64,000 nt of DNA, taken from Chloracidobacterium thermophilum B (GTDB lineage: Bacteria; Acidobacteriota; Blastocatellia; Chloracidobacteriales; Chloracidobacteriaceae). The DNA is taken from assembly GCF_000226295.1 (NCBI RefSeq), contig NC_016024.1, positions 851,501-915,500 of the forward strand. Direction: 5' to 3'. Of the stretch, positions 8,662-17,477 are shown piece by piece; within the stretch, counting starts at the first letter, position 1, and every line of letters begins with the position of its first letter. The notes under the pieces were generated by a model. That model saw only the letters and a program-made list of their open reading frames with translations, was not told where the DNA came from and searched no databases. Both the position numbers and the translations under genes were made by a program.

Positions 8662-9444
8662 TCAGTGGTGTTTCCAGTTGGGTTTCCGTTTTTCCCGGAA
8701 CGCCAGCAGCCCTTCCTGCACGTCGCTATAGCTCATCAACTGGTTGAGATACTGGTCTTCGACGGCCTGCATGGCCGCTTCGATGTCGTGAAAATACGCC
8801 GTGTGCAGCGCACGCCGGGCGGATTCCAGCACCGGCGCACTCCAGCCGCGCAGAACGGCCAGCAGTTCTTCGGTTTTGACAGCGAGTTGCTCCGGCGGCA
8901 CGACGTAATCCACCAGTCCCACGCGCTGGGCCTCCGCGGCGTCAAGCACTTCCGACAGCAAGACCATCCGCAGGGTGCGGTGCCAGCCAATGATGCGCGG
9001 CAGGAGCACGCTGGACGTGGCGGGATATAGCCCAAACCGGATTTCCGGTTGCCCAAAGGTTGCCGTCGCCACCGCGATAACCAGGTCACAGTACGCCACA
9101 AGTTCACAGCCCATGCCGAAAGCCTGCCCCCGTACGACGCCGACCACTGGCTTGGACAGCGTCCGCAGGTTGCGGTAGATGGTGTGAAATTCCTGAAGCG
9201 TCTGGTAAGCCGTGGAAGGCTTGTGGTCTTCGACCGAAATGCCGGTCGAAAAGGCGGTGCACTCCGGTTCGGTGGTGATGACGATGGCGTGAAAGCTGTT
9301 GGCTGGCTTTCGCGCCAGCGCATCGAGAAGCTGGTTGATTTCGCGCATCATCGCCAGGGTCAGGATGTTGAGCGGCGGGGAAGTGAGCGTCAGGAAGGCA
9401 ATGTGGTTTTCGATAGCAAGGCGTGCAAGAGGCATGGCAGTCAC
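8662..9444 (-). CDS. enoyl-CoA hydratase/isomerase family protein
   Basis: A 260-residue crotonase-fold protein. The oxyanion-hole region and the conserved segments GQAFGMGCELVAYCD and FGQPEIRFGLYP are present, including a Glu at each of the two positions that act in hydratases. The GTG start overlaps the stop of the upstream thioesterase gene (GTGA), which indicates coupling. The substrate is not evident. Pairing with an acyl-CoA thioesterase suggests handling of an acyl- or aromatic acyl-CoA intermediate. The call could also cover a dienoyl-CoA hydratase or an isomerase. Confidence 0.85.
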   Translation of the reverse strand: MTAMPLARLAIENHIAFLTLTSPPLNILTLAMMREINQLLDALARKPANSFHAIVITTEPECTAFSTGISVEDHKPSTAYQTLQEFHTIYRNLRTLSKPVVGVVRGQAFGMGCELVAYCDLVIAVATATFGQPEIRFGLYPATSSVLLPRIIGWHRTLRMVLLSEVLDAAEAQRVGLVDYVVPPEQLAVKTEELLAVLRGWSAPVLESARRALHTAYFHDIEAAMQAVEDQYLNQLMSYSDVQEGLLAFREKRKPNWKHH

Positions 9445-9860
9445 CGTGACATCAAGCGTTTTTGTGCGCCGGCCAGCAGGCGTTCGACCGTGACGATGGC
9501 GCGGGTGTGTTCGCCTTCGCCGATTTTACCGGCCGGGTCGAAAGCTTCGACGCGAAACCGATGAAATTTTCCATCGTTTCCAAGATAGGTTGCCGTGGCC
9601 GTGACGGTCGCGCCAACCGGTGTCGGAGCCAGATGGCGTACGTTGACTTCCACGCCGACGGAAAGTTCACCCGCCGCCTGGATACGCTCCAGCATCCGCC
9701 CACAGACAAGTTCCATCAGGGCAATCATCCGAATGGTGGCGAACACGTCAATGTAAGCATCCTGGTAGCGTTCATCCTTCCACTCGGCTGACAGGCCGTG
9801 CGCGGTATCGTGTTTGGTGACGACATAGGTGACGGTTTCGGTCTGTCCGACGGCAAGCAT
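9441..9860 (-). CDS. hotdog-fold acyl-CoA thioesterase (FlK-like)
   Basis: A 139-residue protein with the hotdog-fold pattern of fluoroacetyl-CoA-thioesterase relatives. A Thr and Glu lie in the ATIRMIALMELV helix and a His in VEVNVRHLAPTPVG, matching the Thr/Glu/His catalytic set of that family. The ATG at 9860 follows AGGGAG at good spacing, so the slightly longer TTG start is rejected. It overlaps the downstream crotonase gene by four bases and lies 30 bp after the ComM-like gene. The likely reaction is hydrolysis of a short acyl-CoA; real fluoroacetate resistance is not implied. Confidence 0.78.
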   Translation of the reverse strand: MLAVGQTETVTYVVTKHDTAHGLSAEWKDERYQDAYIDVFATIRMIALMELVCGRMLERIQAAGELSVGVEVNVRHLAPTPVGATVTATATYLGNDGKFHRFRVEAFDPAGKIGEGEHTRAIVTVERLLAGAQKRLMSR

Positions 9861-9890
9861 TGACAACTCCCTGCACCGGGCGGTTTTGGG

Positions 9891-11450
9891 CTACTTCCAG
9901 TAACTCCGGTCAAGACTGCGGTACTGAATGGCTTCGGCCACGTGGTGCGCGGCGATGTTGGTTGCGCCTTCAAGGTCGGCGATGGTCCGGCTGACCTTCA
10001 GGATGCGGTCATACGCCCGCGCCGAAAGCCCCAAGCGTGCCATAGCCGTCTCCAGCATCTGCCGGCCGGCACTGTCGAGCCGACAGTAGCGCCGGATAGC
10101 CTGCGGCGTCATGTGCGCATTGCAAAACATGGCTGGCTTTGTCTTGTCGCGTGTTCTGAAGCGTTCGAGCTGGCGTTCGCGCGCCCGCACCACCCGCGCC
10201 CGGATGGCGGCTGAGTCTTCGCCGGGCGCATCCGTGGCCAGTTCCCGGAAATGAACGGCTGGAACGTCCACGTGAATGTCAATCCGGTCCAGCAGCGGGC
10301 CGGAGATTTTGGCGACATACCGCTGAATCTGGGCCGGCGTGCACTGGCATTCGCGGGTGGGGTCGTTGAAAAAACCACATGGGCAGGGATTCATCGCCGC
10401 CGCCAGCATGAAGCGCGCCGGAAAGGTCAGCGACATTGCCGCCCGTGAAATCGTCACCTTGCCGTCTTCAAGCGGCTGGCGCAGCACTTCGAGCGCATTG
10501 CGGTCGAATTCGGGGAGTTCATCGAGAAACAGGACACCGTGGTGCGCCAGACTGACTTCCCCTGGACGCGGAGCCGCTCCGCCGCCGATGAGTCCGGCAT
10601 CCGAAACGGTGACGTGGGGATTCCGAAAAGGACGCTCGCACACCAGACCCTGCCGCTGGGTCAACCCGGCGACGCTGTGAATGCGTGTCACGTCAAGGGC
10701 TTCCTCGAAGGTCAACGGCGGCAGGATGGTTGGAATCCGGCGGGCGAGCATCGTCTTGCCCGAACCCGGCGGCCCGATCATCAGGATGTTGTGCCCGCCA
10801 GCGCAGGCTACCTCGATGGCGCGGCGCACGTGCAGTTGCCCACGAATGTCCCGGAAGTCCGCGTGGCCGTCGGTGGTTGCCGCCAGCATGGCCGAGACAT
10901 CCACGGTGAACGGCGGCGGCAGCGGATCGCTTTCCAGCAGGGTCAGCACATCCGCCAGGGAATCCACCGGATAGGTGGCCAGACCGCTGACCACGGCCGT
11001 TTCGGGAGCGTTGTCGCGGGGGACTACCATGTACCGCAGACCGCTTTCCCGTGCCTTGAGCGCCATGGAGAGCGCACCTTTGACAGGGCGCACCTGGCCG
11101 TCCAGGGACAGTTCGCCGACAAACAGCGTCTCTGCCACATACCGGCCGCGCCACCCGCCGGCTGCCCCAAGAACGCCAACCGCAATCGGCAGGTCAAACC
11201 CGGAGCCTTCCTTGCGCAGGTCGGCCGGGGCGAGATTGACGGTCATCCGCTGGTTGGGAAACAGATACCCGCAGTTGGCAATGGCCGCGCGAATCCGTTC
11301 GCGGCTTTCCCGGACGGCGGCATCCGGCAGACCAACCATGGTCACAGTGGGCTGGCTGTCGCCCATGTGCGGCGTAAGGTGGACTTCGACTTGTACGAGG
11401 TGTGCGTCAATGCCAAAGACGGCCGCACCGAAGGTTTTGAACAGCGCCAT
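9891..11450 (-). CDS. comM: YifB/ComM-family magnesium-chelatase-like AAA+ ATPase
   Basis: A 519-residue protein with an N-terminal Lon-protease-like substrate domain (about 1-170), an AAA+ domain with Walker [11 protein letters not shown] (near 225) and Walker [10 protein letters not shown], then the C-terminal Mg-chelatase-like region. ComM relatives act as hexameric helicases that drive branch migration during natural transformation, so a DNA-uptake or recombination role is likely. The start MALFKTFG is the usual beginning of the family; the extra upstream codons are not needed. It appears to be the first gene of the leftward operon running to 8114. It is not the chlorophyll-pathway chelatase, which is the separate bchI gene at 41103. 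Confidence 0.9.
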   Translation of the reverse strand: MALFKTFGAAVFGIDAHLVQVEVHLTPHMGDSQPTVTMVGLPDAAVRESRERIRAAIANCGYLFPNQRMTVNLAPADLRKEGSGFDLPIAVGVLGAAGGWRGRYVAETLFVGELSLDGQVRPVKGALSMALKARESGLRYMVVPRDNAPETAVVSGLATYPVDSLADVLTLLESDPLPPPFTVDVSAMLAATTDGHADFRDIRGQLHVRRAIEVACAGGHNILMIGPPGSGKTMLARRIPTILPPLTFEEALDVTRIHSVAGLTQRQGLVCERPFRNPHVTVSDAGLIGGGAAPRPGEVSLAHHGVLFLDELPEFDRNALEVLRQPLEDGKVTISRAAMSLTFPARFMLAAAMNPCPCGFFNDPTRECQCTPAQIQRYVAKISGPLLDRIDIHVDVPAVHFRELATDAPGEDSAAIRARVVRARERQLERFRTRDKTKPAMFCNAHMTPQAIRRYCRLDSAGRQMLETAMARLGLSARAYDRILKVSRTIADLEGATNIAAHHVAEAIQYRSLDRSYWK

Positions 11451-11637
11451 GGGTGCAACGGATATGACCAGACTGCGAGACCTTGAAACTAGGTTTTCCA
11501 CGGCCGACGCGCAAGCCAAAAACTGCTGTTGTCAGCCGGTTGCACTTGGCAGCCCGACTTGATTGAATCGCGGCTGTCTGGTGTATCCCACCCGGGTGCT
11601 GCTCATCCTGCACCGTGTGTCCGTCAAGTGTTTCCTG

Positions 11638-12501
11638 ATGCTGCCTGCACTTCTTTCCGACAGCCTGCGCCGGGCAACGTCCGGGGCGAAGTGGGCCCTG
11701 CTGCTGACGCTGGTCAACCTGGGGCTATCGGTACTGGCGCTGCTCCCGGTCATTCTCTGGCTCAATGCGGTCAACAGCGCCTCGTTGTTTGCCGAACGTC
11801 TGCTGAAGGACACCCTCGACATCGAATGGCTGTTCGTGGCGCTCCGCATCGGGAAAAGCGCCTTTCCCATCCGTCTGGCCATCACCTCTGGACTCGCCCT
11901 GCTGATCGGCTACCTCATCATCACATTCCTGTCCGGCGGCATCATTGCCACTTTTGCGCCACGCGAAGCGCCGCGCGCGTTCTGGGCGGACTGCCGCCGG
12001 TATGTGCTGCCGTTGCTGGCGGCCGGGCTGCTCACGGGGCTGCTGCTCGCCATAGCCGGCGGTGTGCTGGTGCTGTCCTGGGGGCCGCTGTACAGCCTCG
12101 TGACCGAAAACCAGACGACGCCGTGGCGCGCTGACCTCATGCAGTGGCTTGGCCTTGGCACCGGGCTGGCGATGTTCTGGAGCATTCATCTGGTGATGGA
12201 CTACCTCAAGCTGGCGCTGGTGGTGCATGCGCCGCAGCGGTCGTGGAAGGGCCGCCTCCGGGCGTGGTGGGGGCTGTTTGTCCACCGTCCGGGCACGACC
12301 ATCGGGTTGTATCTTGCGACGACGCTGTTGTGGCTGCTCGTCATCGGCAGCCTGCTGTGGCTGATGGGACAGGTGACGCCGGTGACCTGGTTTTCCGCGG
12401 CCCTGCTGGTGCTGCTCAGCCAGATGCTGGTGTTTGCCCGGCACTGGGTGCGGCTGGTGTTCATCGCGGGCGGGTGCCGTTTGCTGGAAACCGTGCCGTA
12501 A
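11638..12501 (+). CDS. polytopic membrane protein of unknown function
   Basis: About 287 residues with roughly six hydrophobic segments and amphipathic linkers. The start is uncertain: the ATG at 11638 gives a cytoplasmic N-terminus before the first membrane helix, and an in-frame upstream start at 11563 is also possible. No family recognised. It is divergent from the ComM-like gene and is followed after 8 bp by the GDSL hydrolase, so the two may be co-transcribed. Confidence 0.65.
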   Translation: MLPALLSDSLRRATSGAKWALLLTLVNLGLSVLALLPVILWLNAVNSASLFAERLLKDTLDIEWLFVALRIGKSAFPIRLAITSGLALLIGYLIITFLSGGIIATFAPREAPRAFWADCRRYVLPLLAAGLLTGLLLAIAGGVLVLSWGPLYSLVTENQTTPWRADLMQWLGLGTGLAMFWSIHLVMDYLKLALVVHAPQRSWKGRLRAWWGLFVHRPGTTIGLYLATTLLWLLVIGSLLWLMGQVTPVTWFSAALLVLLSQMLVFARHWVRLVFIAGGCRLLETVP

Positions 12502-12509
12502 GGTGTGGA

Positions 12510-13229
12510 ATGAAACAGGACAGACGCCGGTTCCTGTGGCGGTGGAGTTGGGCTTGTCTGACCGTTGCCGCTGGCTGCTTTCCCAGACCGTTGCCCGCAC
12601 CGCAGCCGGCGTCAGACGTGGGAAAAGGTGTCGTCATGAAGCGTTACCTGGCTCTGGGGGATTCCTACACGATTGGGGAAAGCGTGAGCGAAGCGGAGCG
12701 TTTTCCCGAACAGCTTTGCGCCGCCCTGCGCCAGCGCGGGCAGAACTGGGACGCGCCACACATCATTGCGCGTACCGGCTGGACGACCGATGAACTGGCA
12801 GAAGCCATTGCTGCCCATCCGCCGGCAGGACGCTTCGATCTGGTGACGCTGCTCATCGGCGTCAATGACCAGTACCGGCGGCAGACACCGGAAGCGTACC
12901 GTCCCCGGTTTCGTGCGTTGCTTCAGCAGGCCATCGCCTTTGCCGGCGGACAGCCCCGGCAGGTCATCGTCCTTTCCATTCCTGACTGGTGTGTGACGCC
13001 GTTTGCCGCCGAACAACACCGGCAGGGTGAAGGCCCCGTCATTGACCGGTTCAACGCCGTCAACCGCGAGGAGACGCTTGCCGCCGGGGCACACTACGTG
13101 GATGTCACAGACATTTCGCGCCAGGCGGCGCAGGAAACGTCCTTGCTGGCGGCTGACGGACTGCATCCTTCGGGCAACATGTACGCGCTGTGGGTGGCGG
13201 CCATCCTGTCATCCGTTGTGCTGGAGTAG
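12510..13229 (+). CDS. SGNH/GDSL-family hydrolase, probably exported
   Basis: A 239-residue protein. The Arg-rich N-terminus and a hydrophobic stretch ending in VAAGC suggest an export signal and perhaps a lipoprotein Cys. The hydrolase core shows block I LALGDSYTIG, block III GVND and block V DGLHPS, giving the Ser-Asp-His triad of SGNH esterases. The ATG at 12510 starts 8 bp after the membrane-protein stop. An internal ATG (MKRYLALGDS) would give a cytoplasmic form lacking the signal, so the start is somewhat uncertain. The role is likely an esterase or lipase acting in the envelope. Confidence 0.8.
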   Translation: MKQDRRRFLWRWSWACLTVAAGCFPRPLPAPQPASDVGKGVVMKRYLALGDSYTIGESVSEAERFPEQLCAALRQRGQNWDAPHIIARTGWTTDELAEAIAAHPPAGRFDLVTLLIGVNDQYRRQTPEAYRPRFRALLQQAIAFAGGQPRQVIVLSIPDWCVTPFAAEQHRQGEGPVIDRFNAVNREETLAAGAHYVDVTDISRQAAQETSLLAADGLHPSGNMYALWVAAILSSVVLE

Positions 13230-13319
13230 CTTCCGTCCTGCCGGAGTAGCCTCGGCGGCGTGATTCCCGATACACTTTCCGCACCACAACGACTTTGATC
13301 TTCTTCCCGGAGCCAGCCC

Positions 13320-14492
13320 ATGCGTACCATTCGAGACCTTGACCTGCACCAGCGGCGTGTCTTCATTCGCGTAGATTTCAACGTTCCCGTCAAAGACGGT
13401 CAGGTAACGGACGACACGCGCATCCGCGCTGCCGTGCCCACGATTCAACTGGCGCGTGAAAAAGGCGCCAAAGTCGTTCTGGCTTCGCATCTGGGACGCC
13501 CCAAAGGCGCGCCGGAAGCGAAATACAGCCTTCAGCCGGTTGTCAGCGTGCTGAGCGAACACCTGGGTGCGCCGGTACGCTTTGCCCCGGATTGCGTCGG
13601 CCCGGAAGTCGAAAAGCTGGTGGCCGAACTCCAGCCGGGAGAGGTGCTGCTGCTCGAAAATCTCCGTTTTCACGCTGGCGAAGAAAAAAACGACGAAGCC
13701 TTTGCCCGTCAGTTGGCGGCGCTCGCCGAAGTCTATGTCAACGACGCCTTCGGTACGGCACACCGGGCACACGCCTCAACGGCCGGCATGGCGGCTTTCA
13801 TCCCGGAGCGGGGCGTCGGGCTGCTGATGGAGCGGGAGCTGGAATACCTTGGCAAGGCGCTGCATGCGCCGGAGCATCCTTACGTGGCCATTCTCGGCGG
13901 CGCGAAGGTGTCGGACAAAATCGAGGTCATTGACAAAATGCTGGATGTGGCCGACGCCGTACTGATTGGCGGCGCAATGGCTTACACGTTTCTGAAGGCC
14001 CGGGGCGTCGAGGTCGGCCGCTCGCTCGTTGAGGAAGACAAACTCGATGTGGCGCGCGCGCTGGAGTCCAAAGCCCAGGCGCGCAACGTCCGGCTGCATC
14101 TGCCGACCGACCACGTGGTGGGCGATCTGGCGCGTCCTGAGCTGGAACCCCAGACGGTTCCGGTGACGGCAACGCCGCCTGATCTGGCCGGATATGACAT
14201 CGGACCGGAAACCATTGCCGCCTACCAGTCCGAAATTGCCACGGCGCGCATGATTGTCTGGAACGGCCCGATGGGCATTTTTGAGCAGCCGCGCTATGCC
14301 GCCGGAACGAACGCCATTGCAGCCGCCGTGGCGGCCGCTGAGGCCATCAGCATTGTCGGCGGCGGTGACAGTGTGGCCGCCATCAATGCTGCCGGTCTGG
14401 GCGACCGGATTACCCACGTCTCCACGGGCGGCGGCGCCAGTCTGGAGTTTCTCTCCGGCATCGAACTGCCCGGCGTGGCCGCGCTCCGGTAA
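13320..14492 (+). CDS. pgk: phosphoglycerate kinase
   Basis: A 390-residue protein of normal family length. The N-terminal domain shows RVDFNVPV and SHLGRPKG (substrate binding), and the C-terminal nucleotide domain shows the GGAKVSDKI and GGGDS motifs. It catalyses ATP formation from 1,3-bisphosphoglycerate in glycolysis, or the reverse in carbon fixation. GGAG lies just before the ATG. Gene order pgk-recF with a 30-bp gap suggests co-transcription; no gapdh neighbour is visible. Confidence 0.97.
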   Translation: MRTIRDLDLHQRRVFIRVDFNVPVKDGQVTDDTRIRAAVPTIQLAREKGAKVVLASHLGRPKGAPEAKYSLQPVVSVLSEHLGAPVRFAPDCVGPEVEKLVAELQPGEVLLLENLRFHAGEEKNDEAFARQLAALAEVYVNDAFGTAHRAHASTAGMAAFIPERGVGLLMERELEYLGKALHAPEHPYVAILGGAKVSDKIEVIDKMLDVADAVLIGGAMAYTFLKARGVEVGRSLVEEDKLDVARALESKAQARNVRLHLPTDHVVGDLARPELEPQTVPVTATPPDLAGYDIGPETIAAYQSEIATARMIVWNGPMGIFEQPRYAAGTNAIAAAVAAAEAISIVGGGDSVAAINAAGLGDRITHVSTGGGASLEFLSGIELPGVAALR

Positions 14493-14522
14493 GCCGTTGT
14501 CGGGTTGCGTACAGGGAAGGGC

Positions 14523-15716
14523 ATGGAGATCACATCCGTCACGGTAGATGGCTTCCGCAATCTGGCCGGAACGTTGTCGGCTGCGCCGGGGCTGAACGTT
14601 CTGTGGGGCGGCAACGGACAGGGCAAAACCAACTGGCTGGAAGCCATCTACCTGCTGGCGACGACAAAATCCTTTCGGACGCACCAGCCGCAGGAACTCA
14701 TGGCCTTTGGCGCGGCCGCCGCTCATCTGCGCCTGGAATTGCAACGGCGCACGGGCAGTTCCGTCACGCTGGATATGCACCTTGAAGCCGGGCGCAAGGT
14801 CATGCTGGTCAACGGCAAGCGGGCGGCTCTGCGCGATTACCTGGGACAACTCGTGGTGTTTGCCTACGGGCGCGAGGCGCTGGATGTCGTCTGCGGGGAG
14901 CCGGAGCAGCGCCGGCGGTTTCTCGACCGGGGCATCCTGAGCCTGAAACCGGCTTATGTGCAGACGCTGCTGGATTACGCCCGGGTGCTCAAACAGAAAA
15001 ATGCCCTGCTGCGCGTTGTTGCCGAGCGGCCTGAGCACCGCGACTGGCTGGATTCCCTGGACGCATGGAATGCGCAACTCGTCGAACTGGGGACGGAACT
15101 GCACGTGGAGCGGGCGCGCTACGCCGAACAGCTCGATGCCCATCTGGAACGGCAGCTTTTCGGGGCCGAACGGGTCGCCATCCGCTATGTGTCGTCGCTG
15201 GAGCCGGACCTGCCGCCGACGGCGGAAGCCTTCCGTGCCGCGATGACCGAACGGCTGGCGCGCCGCCGCGCGGCTGAACTGGCCGTCGGGCATGCGCTCG
15301 TCGGCCCGCACCGGGACGATCTGGCCATTCTGGTGGATGGCCGGGAAGTGGCGCGCTTTGGCAGCGCCGGGCAGCAACGCAGTACGCTGCTCGTCCTCAC
15401 GCTGGGGCAACTGGCGCTGTACCGGGCGCACTGCGCCGAGCCGCCGGTGTTTCTGCTCGATGACCTCGATGCCGAACTTGACCCGCGACGGATCACAACC
15501 CTGCTGGCGTATCTGGAGGACAAAGCCCAGACCTTTGTCACCACGACCAAACCGGGGCTGGTACGCTGCGCGGCCCGCTGGCTGGAGCTGCGCGCCGGGC
15601 GGTTTGTCTCCGCCCACGATGGGGACTACCAGCCGCCAGCAGATGTTTTCCCGGAAGCTTGTCTCGAAACACAAACTTCCGCCGCAGGACTGATACCGGC
15701 CGATGGTTTTGGCTAG
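14523..15716 (+). CDS. recF: DNA replication and repair protein RecF
   Basis: A 397-residue SMC-like ATPase. Walker A is [10 protein letters not shown] (residues about 29-38), the signature region is [15 protein letters not shown] and Walker B is [11 protein letters not shown]. RecF works with RecO and RecR to load RecA at single-strand gaps. The ATG at 14523 has AGGGAAGG upstream, better than the slightly earlier in-frame codon. It is unusual that it sits after pgk instead of in a dnaA-dnaN cluster. Confidence 0.95.
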   Translation: MEITSVTVDGFRNLAGTLSAAPGLNVLWGGNGQGKTNWLEAIYLLATTKSFRTHQPQELMAFGAAAAHLRLELQRRTGSSVTLDMHLEAGRKVMLVNGKRAALRDYLGQLVVFAYGREALDVVCGEPEQRRRFLDRGILSLKPAYVQTLLDYARVLKQKNALLRVVAERPEHRDWLDSLDAWNAQLVELGTELHVERARYAEQLDAHLERQLFGAERVAIRYVSSLEPDLPPTAEAFRAAMTERLARRRAAELAVGHALVGPHRDDLAILVDGREVARFGSAGQQRSTLLVLTLGQLALYRAHCAEPPVFLLDDLDAELDPRRITTLLAYLEDKAQTFVTTTKPGLVRCAARWLELRAGRFVSAHDGDYQPPADVFPEACLETQTSAAGLIPADGFG

Positions 15717-15728
15717 GGTCAAACCGGT

Positions 15729-16457
15729 ATGGATGTGGGTACATTGGCCTGGGTTACGGGCGGGGTTCTGGTTGTGGCAATGCTGTATGCCGCCGTCGGG
15801 CATGCCGGAGCTTCGGGTTACATCGCCGTCATGACGCTGGCCGGGTGGGCGCCGAACGTCGTCAAGCCAACGGCCCTGATGCTCAACCTGCTGGTGGCAG
15901 CGCTGGCCACCTGGCAGTTTGCGCCGTACTTCGAGTGGCGGCGCTTCTGGCCGTTTGCACTGCTGGCGCTGCCGCTGGCGTTTATCGGCGGCTACCTCAC
16001 CGTACCGCCGGAGGTCTTCCGGCGGTTGGTTGGCGGGGTGCTCTGGGCATCGGCGGTCAGGATATGGCTGCCGCGACCGACTGCGGCTCCCGTGGCACTG
16101 CCGCCGTTGCGGTTGGCGCTTCCGGGTGGCGCGGGCATCGGTCTGCTGTCGGGACTGACCGGCACGGGTGGGGGCATCTTTCTGACGCCGCTGTTGCTGT
16201 TTGCCCGGTGGGCCGAGACGAAAACGGCTTCGGCCGTTTCGGCGGCGTTCATTCTGGGGAATTCGCTGTCCGGGCTGCTGGGGTACGTGGCCAGCGCGGC
16301 GCCTCTTCCGCCTTTCGTCTGGCCGCTGTTTGTGGCGGCGCTGGTTGGCGGCTGGCTGGGGGCGCACGTCGGGAGCCGGTATCTGTCGGCGCGGGGTGTC
16401 GAGTACGCGCTGTCGGTGGTACTGCTCATCGCCGGTGGAAAACTGCTGTTTGGATGA
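15729..16457 (+). CDS. TauE/SafE-family sulfite/anion exporter
   Basis: A 242-residue integral membrane protein with about seven hydrophobic segments. It has the family features of two related halves, a GHAGASGYIAV loop early and GLTGTGGGIFLTPL in the second half, which match the conserved Gly-rich loops of TauE/SafE permeases. These proteins export sulfite, sulfoacetate or related anions; the substrate here is unknown. It starts 12 bp after recF and probably ends the rightward transcription unit before the island. Confidence 0.88.
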   Translation: MDVGTLAWVTGGVLVVAMLYAAVGHAGASGYIAVMTLAGWAPNVVKPTALMLNLLVAALATWQFAPYFEWRRFWPFALLALPLAFIGGYLTVPPEVFRRLVGGVLWASAVRIWLPRPTAAPVALPPLRLALPGGAGIGLLSGLTGTGGGIFLTPLLLFARWAETKTASAVSAAFILGNSLSGLLGYVASAAPLPPFVWPLFVAALVGGWLGAHVGSRYLSARGVEYALSVVLLIAGGKLLFG

Positions 16458-16543
16458 GATTTCGTGTTCCTTCGCGCACGGGTTTGTGCTAGACAGGGCG
16501 CGCAATGTGGCAGTCGTTGACCGGTTGCCGATACTGACGTTGC

Positions 16544-16556
16544 AAGGAGGTGATCC
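16544..16556 (+). promoter_or_regulatory. full-length Shine-Dalgarno sequence
   Basis: AAGGAGGTGATCC, complementary over 13 bases to the usual 3' tail of bacterial 16S rRNA. It lies directly before two ATG codons at 16557 (18-codon frame) and 16561 (78-codon frame). Such an extended match is unique in what I read of this window. Confidence 0.6.
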
Positions 16557-16560
16557 ATGA

Positions 16561-16797
16561 ATGCAGGAACACTTCCGGGGCCAGCGTCAGCCGACACCTC
16601 ACGTGTGCGCTGACATCTTCCGCTCCGGTTTTCAGAAACCTTGTGCTTCTGAAACGCCAACCGCCGCCACGACACTGGCTTTATATGCCACATGCCGGGC
16701 GGCGGTTGATGTCTGCCGGCGCGGAAGGCTCATCGTAGACGGTTCTGCATCTACAAGTTTATCCGACCATGGAAAAAGCCCCCAGTGGGGGCTTTAG
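16561..16797 (+). CDS. possible small Cys-containing protein near island edge
   Basis: A 78-codon frame after the perfect Shine-Dalgarno, with nine-base spacing from GGAGG. The overlapping ATG at 16557 instead gives an 18-residue peptide, MNAGTLPGPASADTSRVR. The 78-residue product has four cysteines and no recognised domain. Its 3' third includes the left copy of the 32-bp direct repeat, and its stop codon falls at the end of a terminator-like hairpin. It could be a real small gene, a leader peptide, or the start of a gene disrupted by the island. Confidence 0.3.
   Translation: MQEHFRGQRQPTPHVCADIFRSGFQKPCASETPTAATTLALYATCRAAVDVCRRGRLIVDGSASTSLSDHGKSPQWGL
16699..16730 (+). repeat. 32-bp direct repeat, left copy
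   Basis: Identical over 32 bases to 25143-25174 (begins GCGGCGGTTGATG, ends GCGGAAGGCT). Weaker similarity continues for about 20 bases beyond (GACGGTTCTGCAT here versus GACCGTTACGCAT at right). It could be a target-site or att-like duplication, or two members of a dispersed repeat. Confidence 0.9.
16775..16795 (+). terminator. hairpin, probable terminator
   Basis: Perfect 9-bp stem AAAGCCCCC / GGGGGCTTT with loop AGT, with A-rich sequence before it and a short T run in the distal arm. It could work on either strand. It lies just inside the left repeat and would insulate the island from the recF-permease unit. Confidence 0.65.
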
Positions 16798-16950
16798 AGC
16801 AAGACCTACATCCGCCACTATAGACGGGTTTGGACCCGCACAACTACTGTGGTAGATAACTGATACAAAGTCAATCTGGTGAGAAAAACCTTATGCCCAG
16901 TTCCTTCCCAACCGTTCAGGGCGCGTTGAAAGCACTGGGCAAAATGCCTA

Positions 16951-17345
16951 ATGTTAGGACAAAAAACAAAGCTACCTGACAATAACCACACTTCTCCTGA
17001 TGAACTGACGAACATCCTTGAGCACTTGTCTAATGCCGATCCGTGTGTTTAGCCTTTTTGTCTCATGGGTGCTTTGAAGATAGGTTCTGACATCGCGTGT
17101 TTTGCATCGGTACTTGAAATTAGGTGCAATCTACGTTTCTGTCCGGGTAACATGTGCTATGTTGGGCAAGTGTCAAGGTAGATGAGATTCTCGCCGAAGT
17201 CGGACAAAAAGCAGGATATTTGCTTTGTCTCAGCTTGACTGGCGACATCTCCATGGCAACAGTGCCTGACAGATGGTGTGCTTTGAGCACGAATCAGCAA
17301 GAGAGTCTCGTGTTTCTGCAAGAGGCACTTTGTGGATTGGATTGA
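16951..17345 (+). pseudogene. decayed C-terminal part of a DNA methyltransferase
   Basis: Translation gives blocks matching the C-terminal third of the methyltransferase at 23766-25088, in the same order. ELTNILEHLSNADPCV matches RLAKILDLPANADQRV. A segment ending RFCPGNMCYVGQVSR matches RYLKPGGICAFVVGNVRH. VDEILAEVGQKAGY matches VDEILADVGQQAGY (12 of 14 identical). The end SLVFLQEAL matches TVVFLQKVK. An in-frame stop at 17050, small deletions and a frameshift near 17170 break it. Similarity may begin earlier, from about 16800, but is too weak to claim. It is evidently a remnant of a related but not identical copy of the system. Confidence 0.75.
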
Positions 17346-17477
17346 TTGTCAAGGGAATTCTCCCGAAACTGATCTGAGGGAAGCGGAATTGGCATAAAGC
17401 TCAACTCTTACCTACTGCGGGTAACTCTTCCCAGATGTAACGGACCAGATGTACTGAAACCCTGAAGTGGTGCAGAA

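Noticed and set aside
13776-16505. A 909-codon open frame on the minus strand
   Set aside because: It is antisense to pgk, recF and the permease, has no domain sense and is Gln/Arg/Pro-rich as expected of a high-G+C shadow frame.
16544-16556. The 13-base match to the 16S rRNA tail as a fragment of an rRNA gene or attachment site
   Set aside because: Only the anti-Shine-Dalgarno part matches and it sits in correct position before ATG codons. No other rRNA sequence follows.
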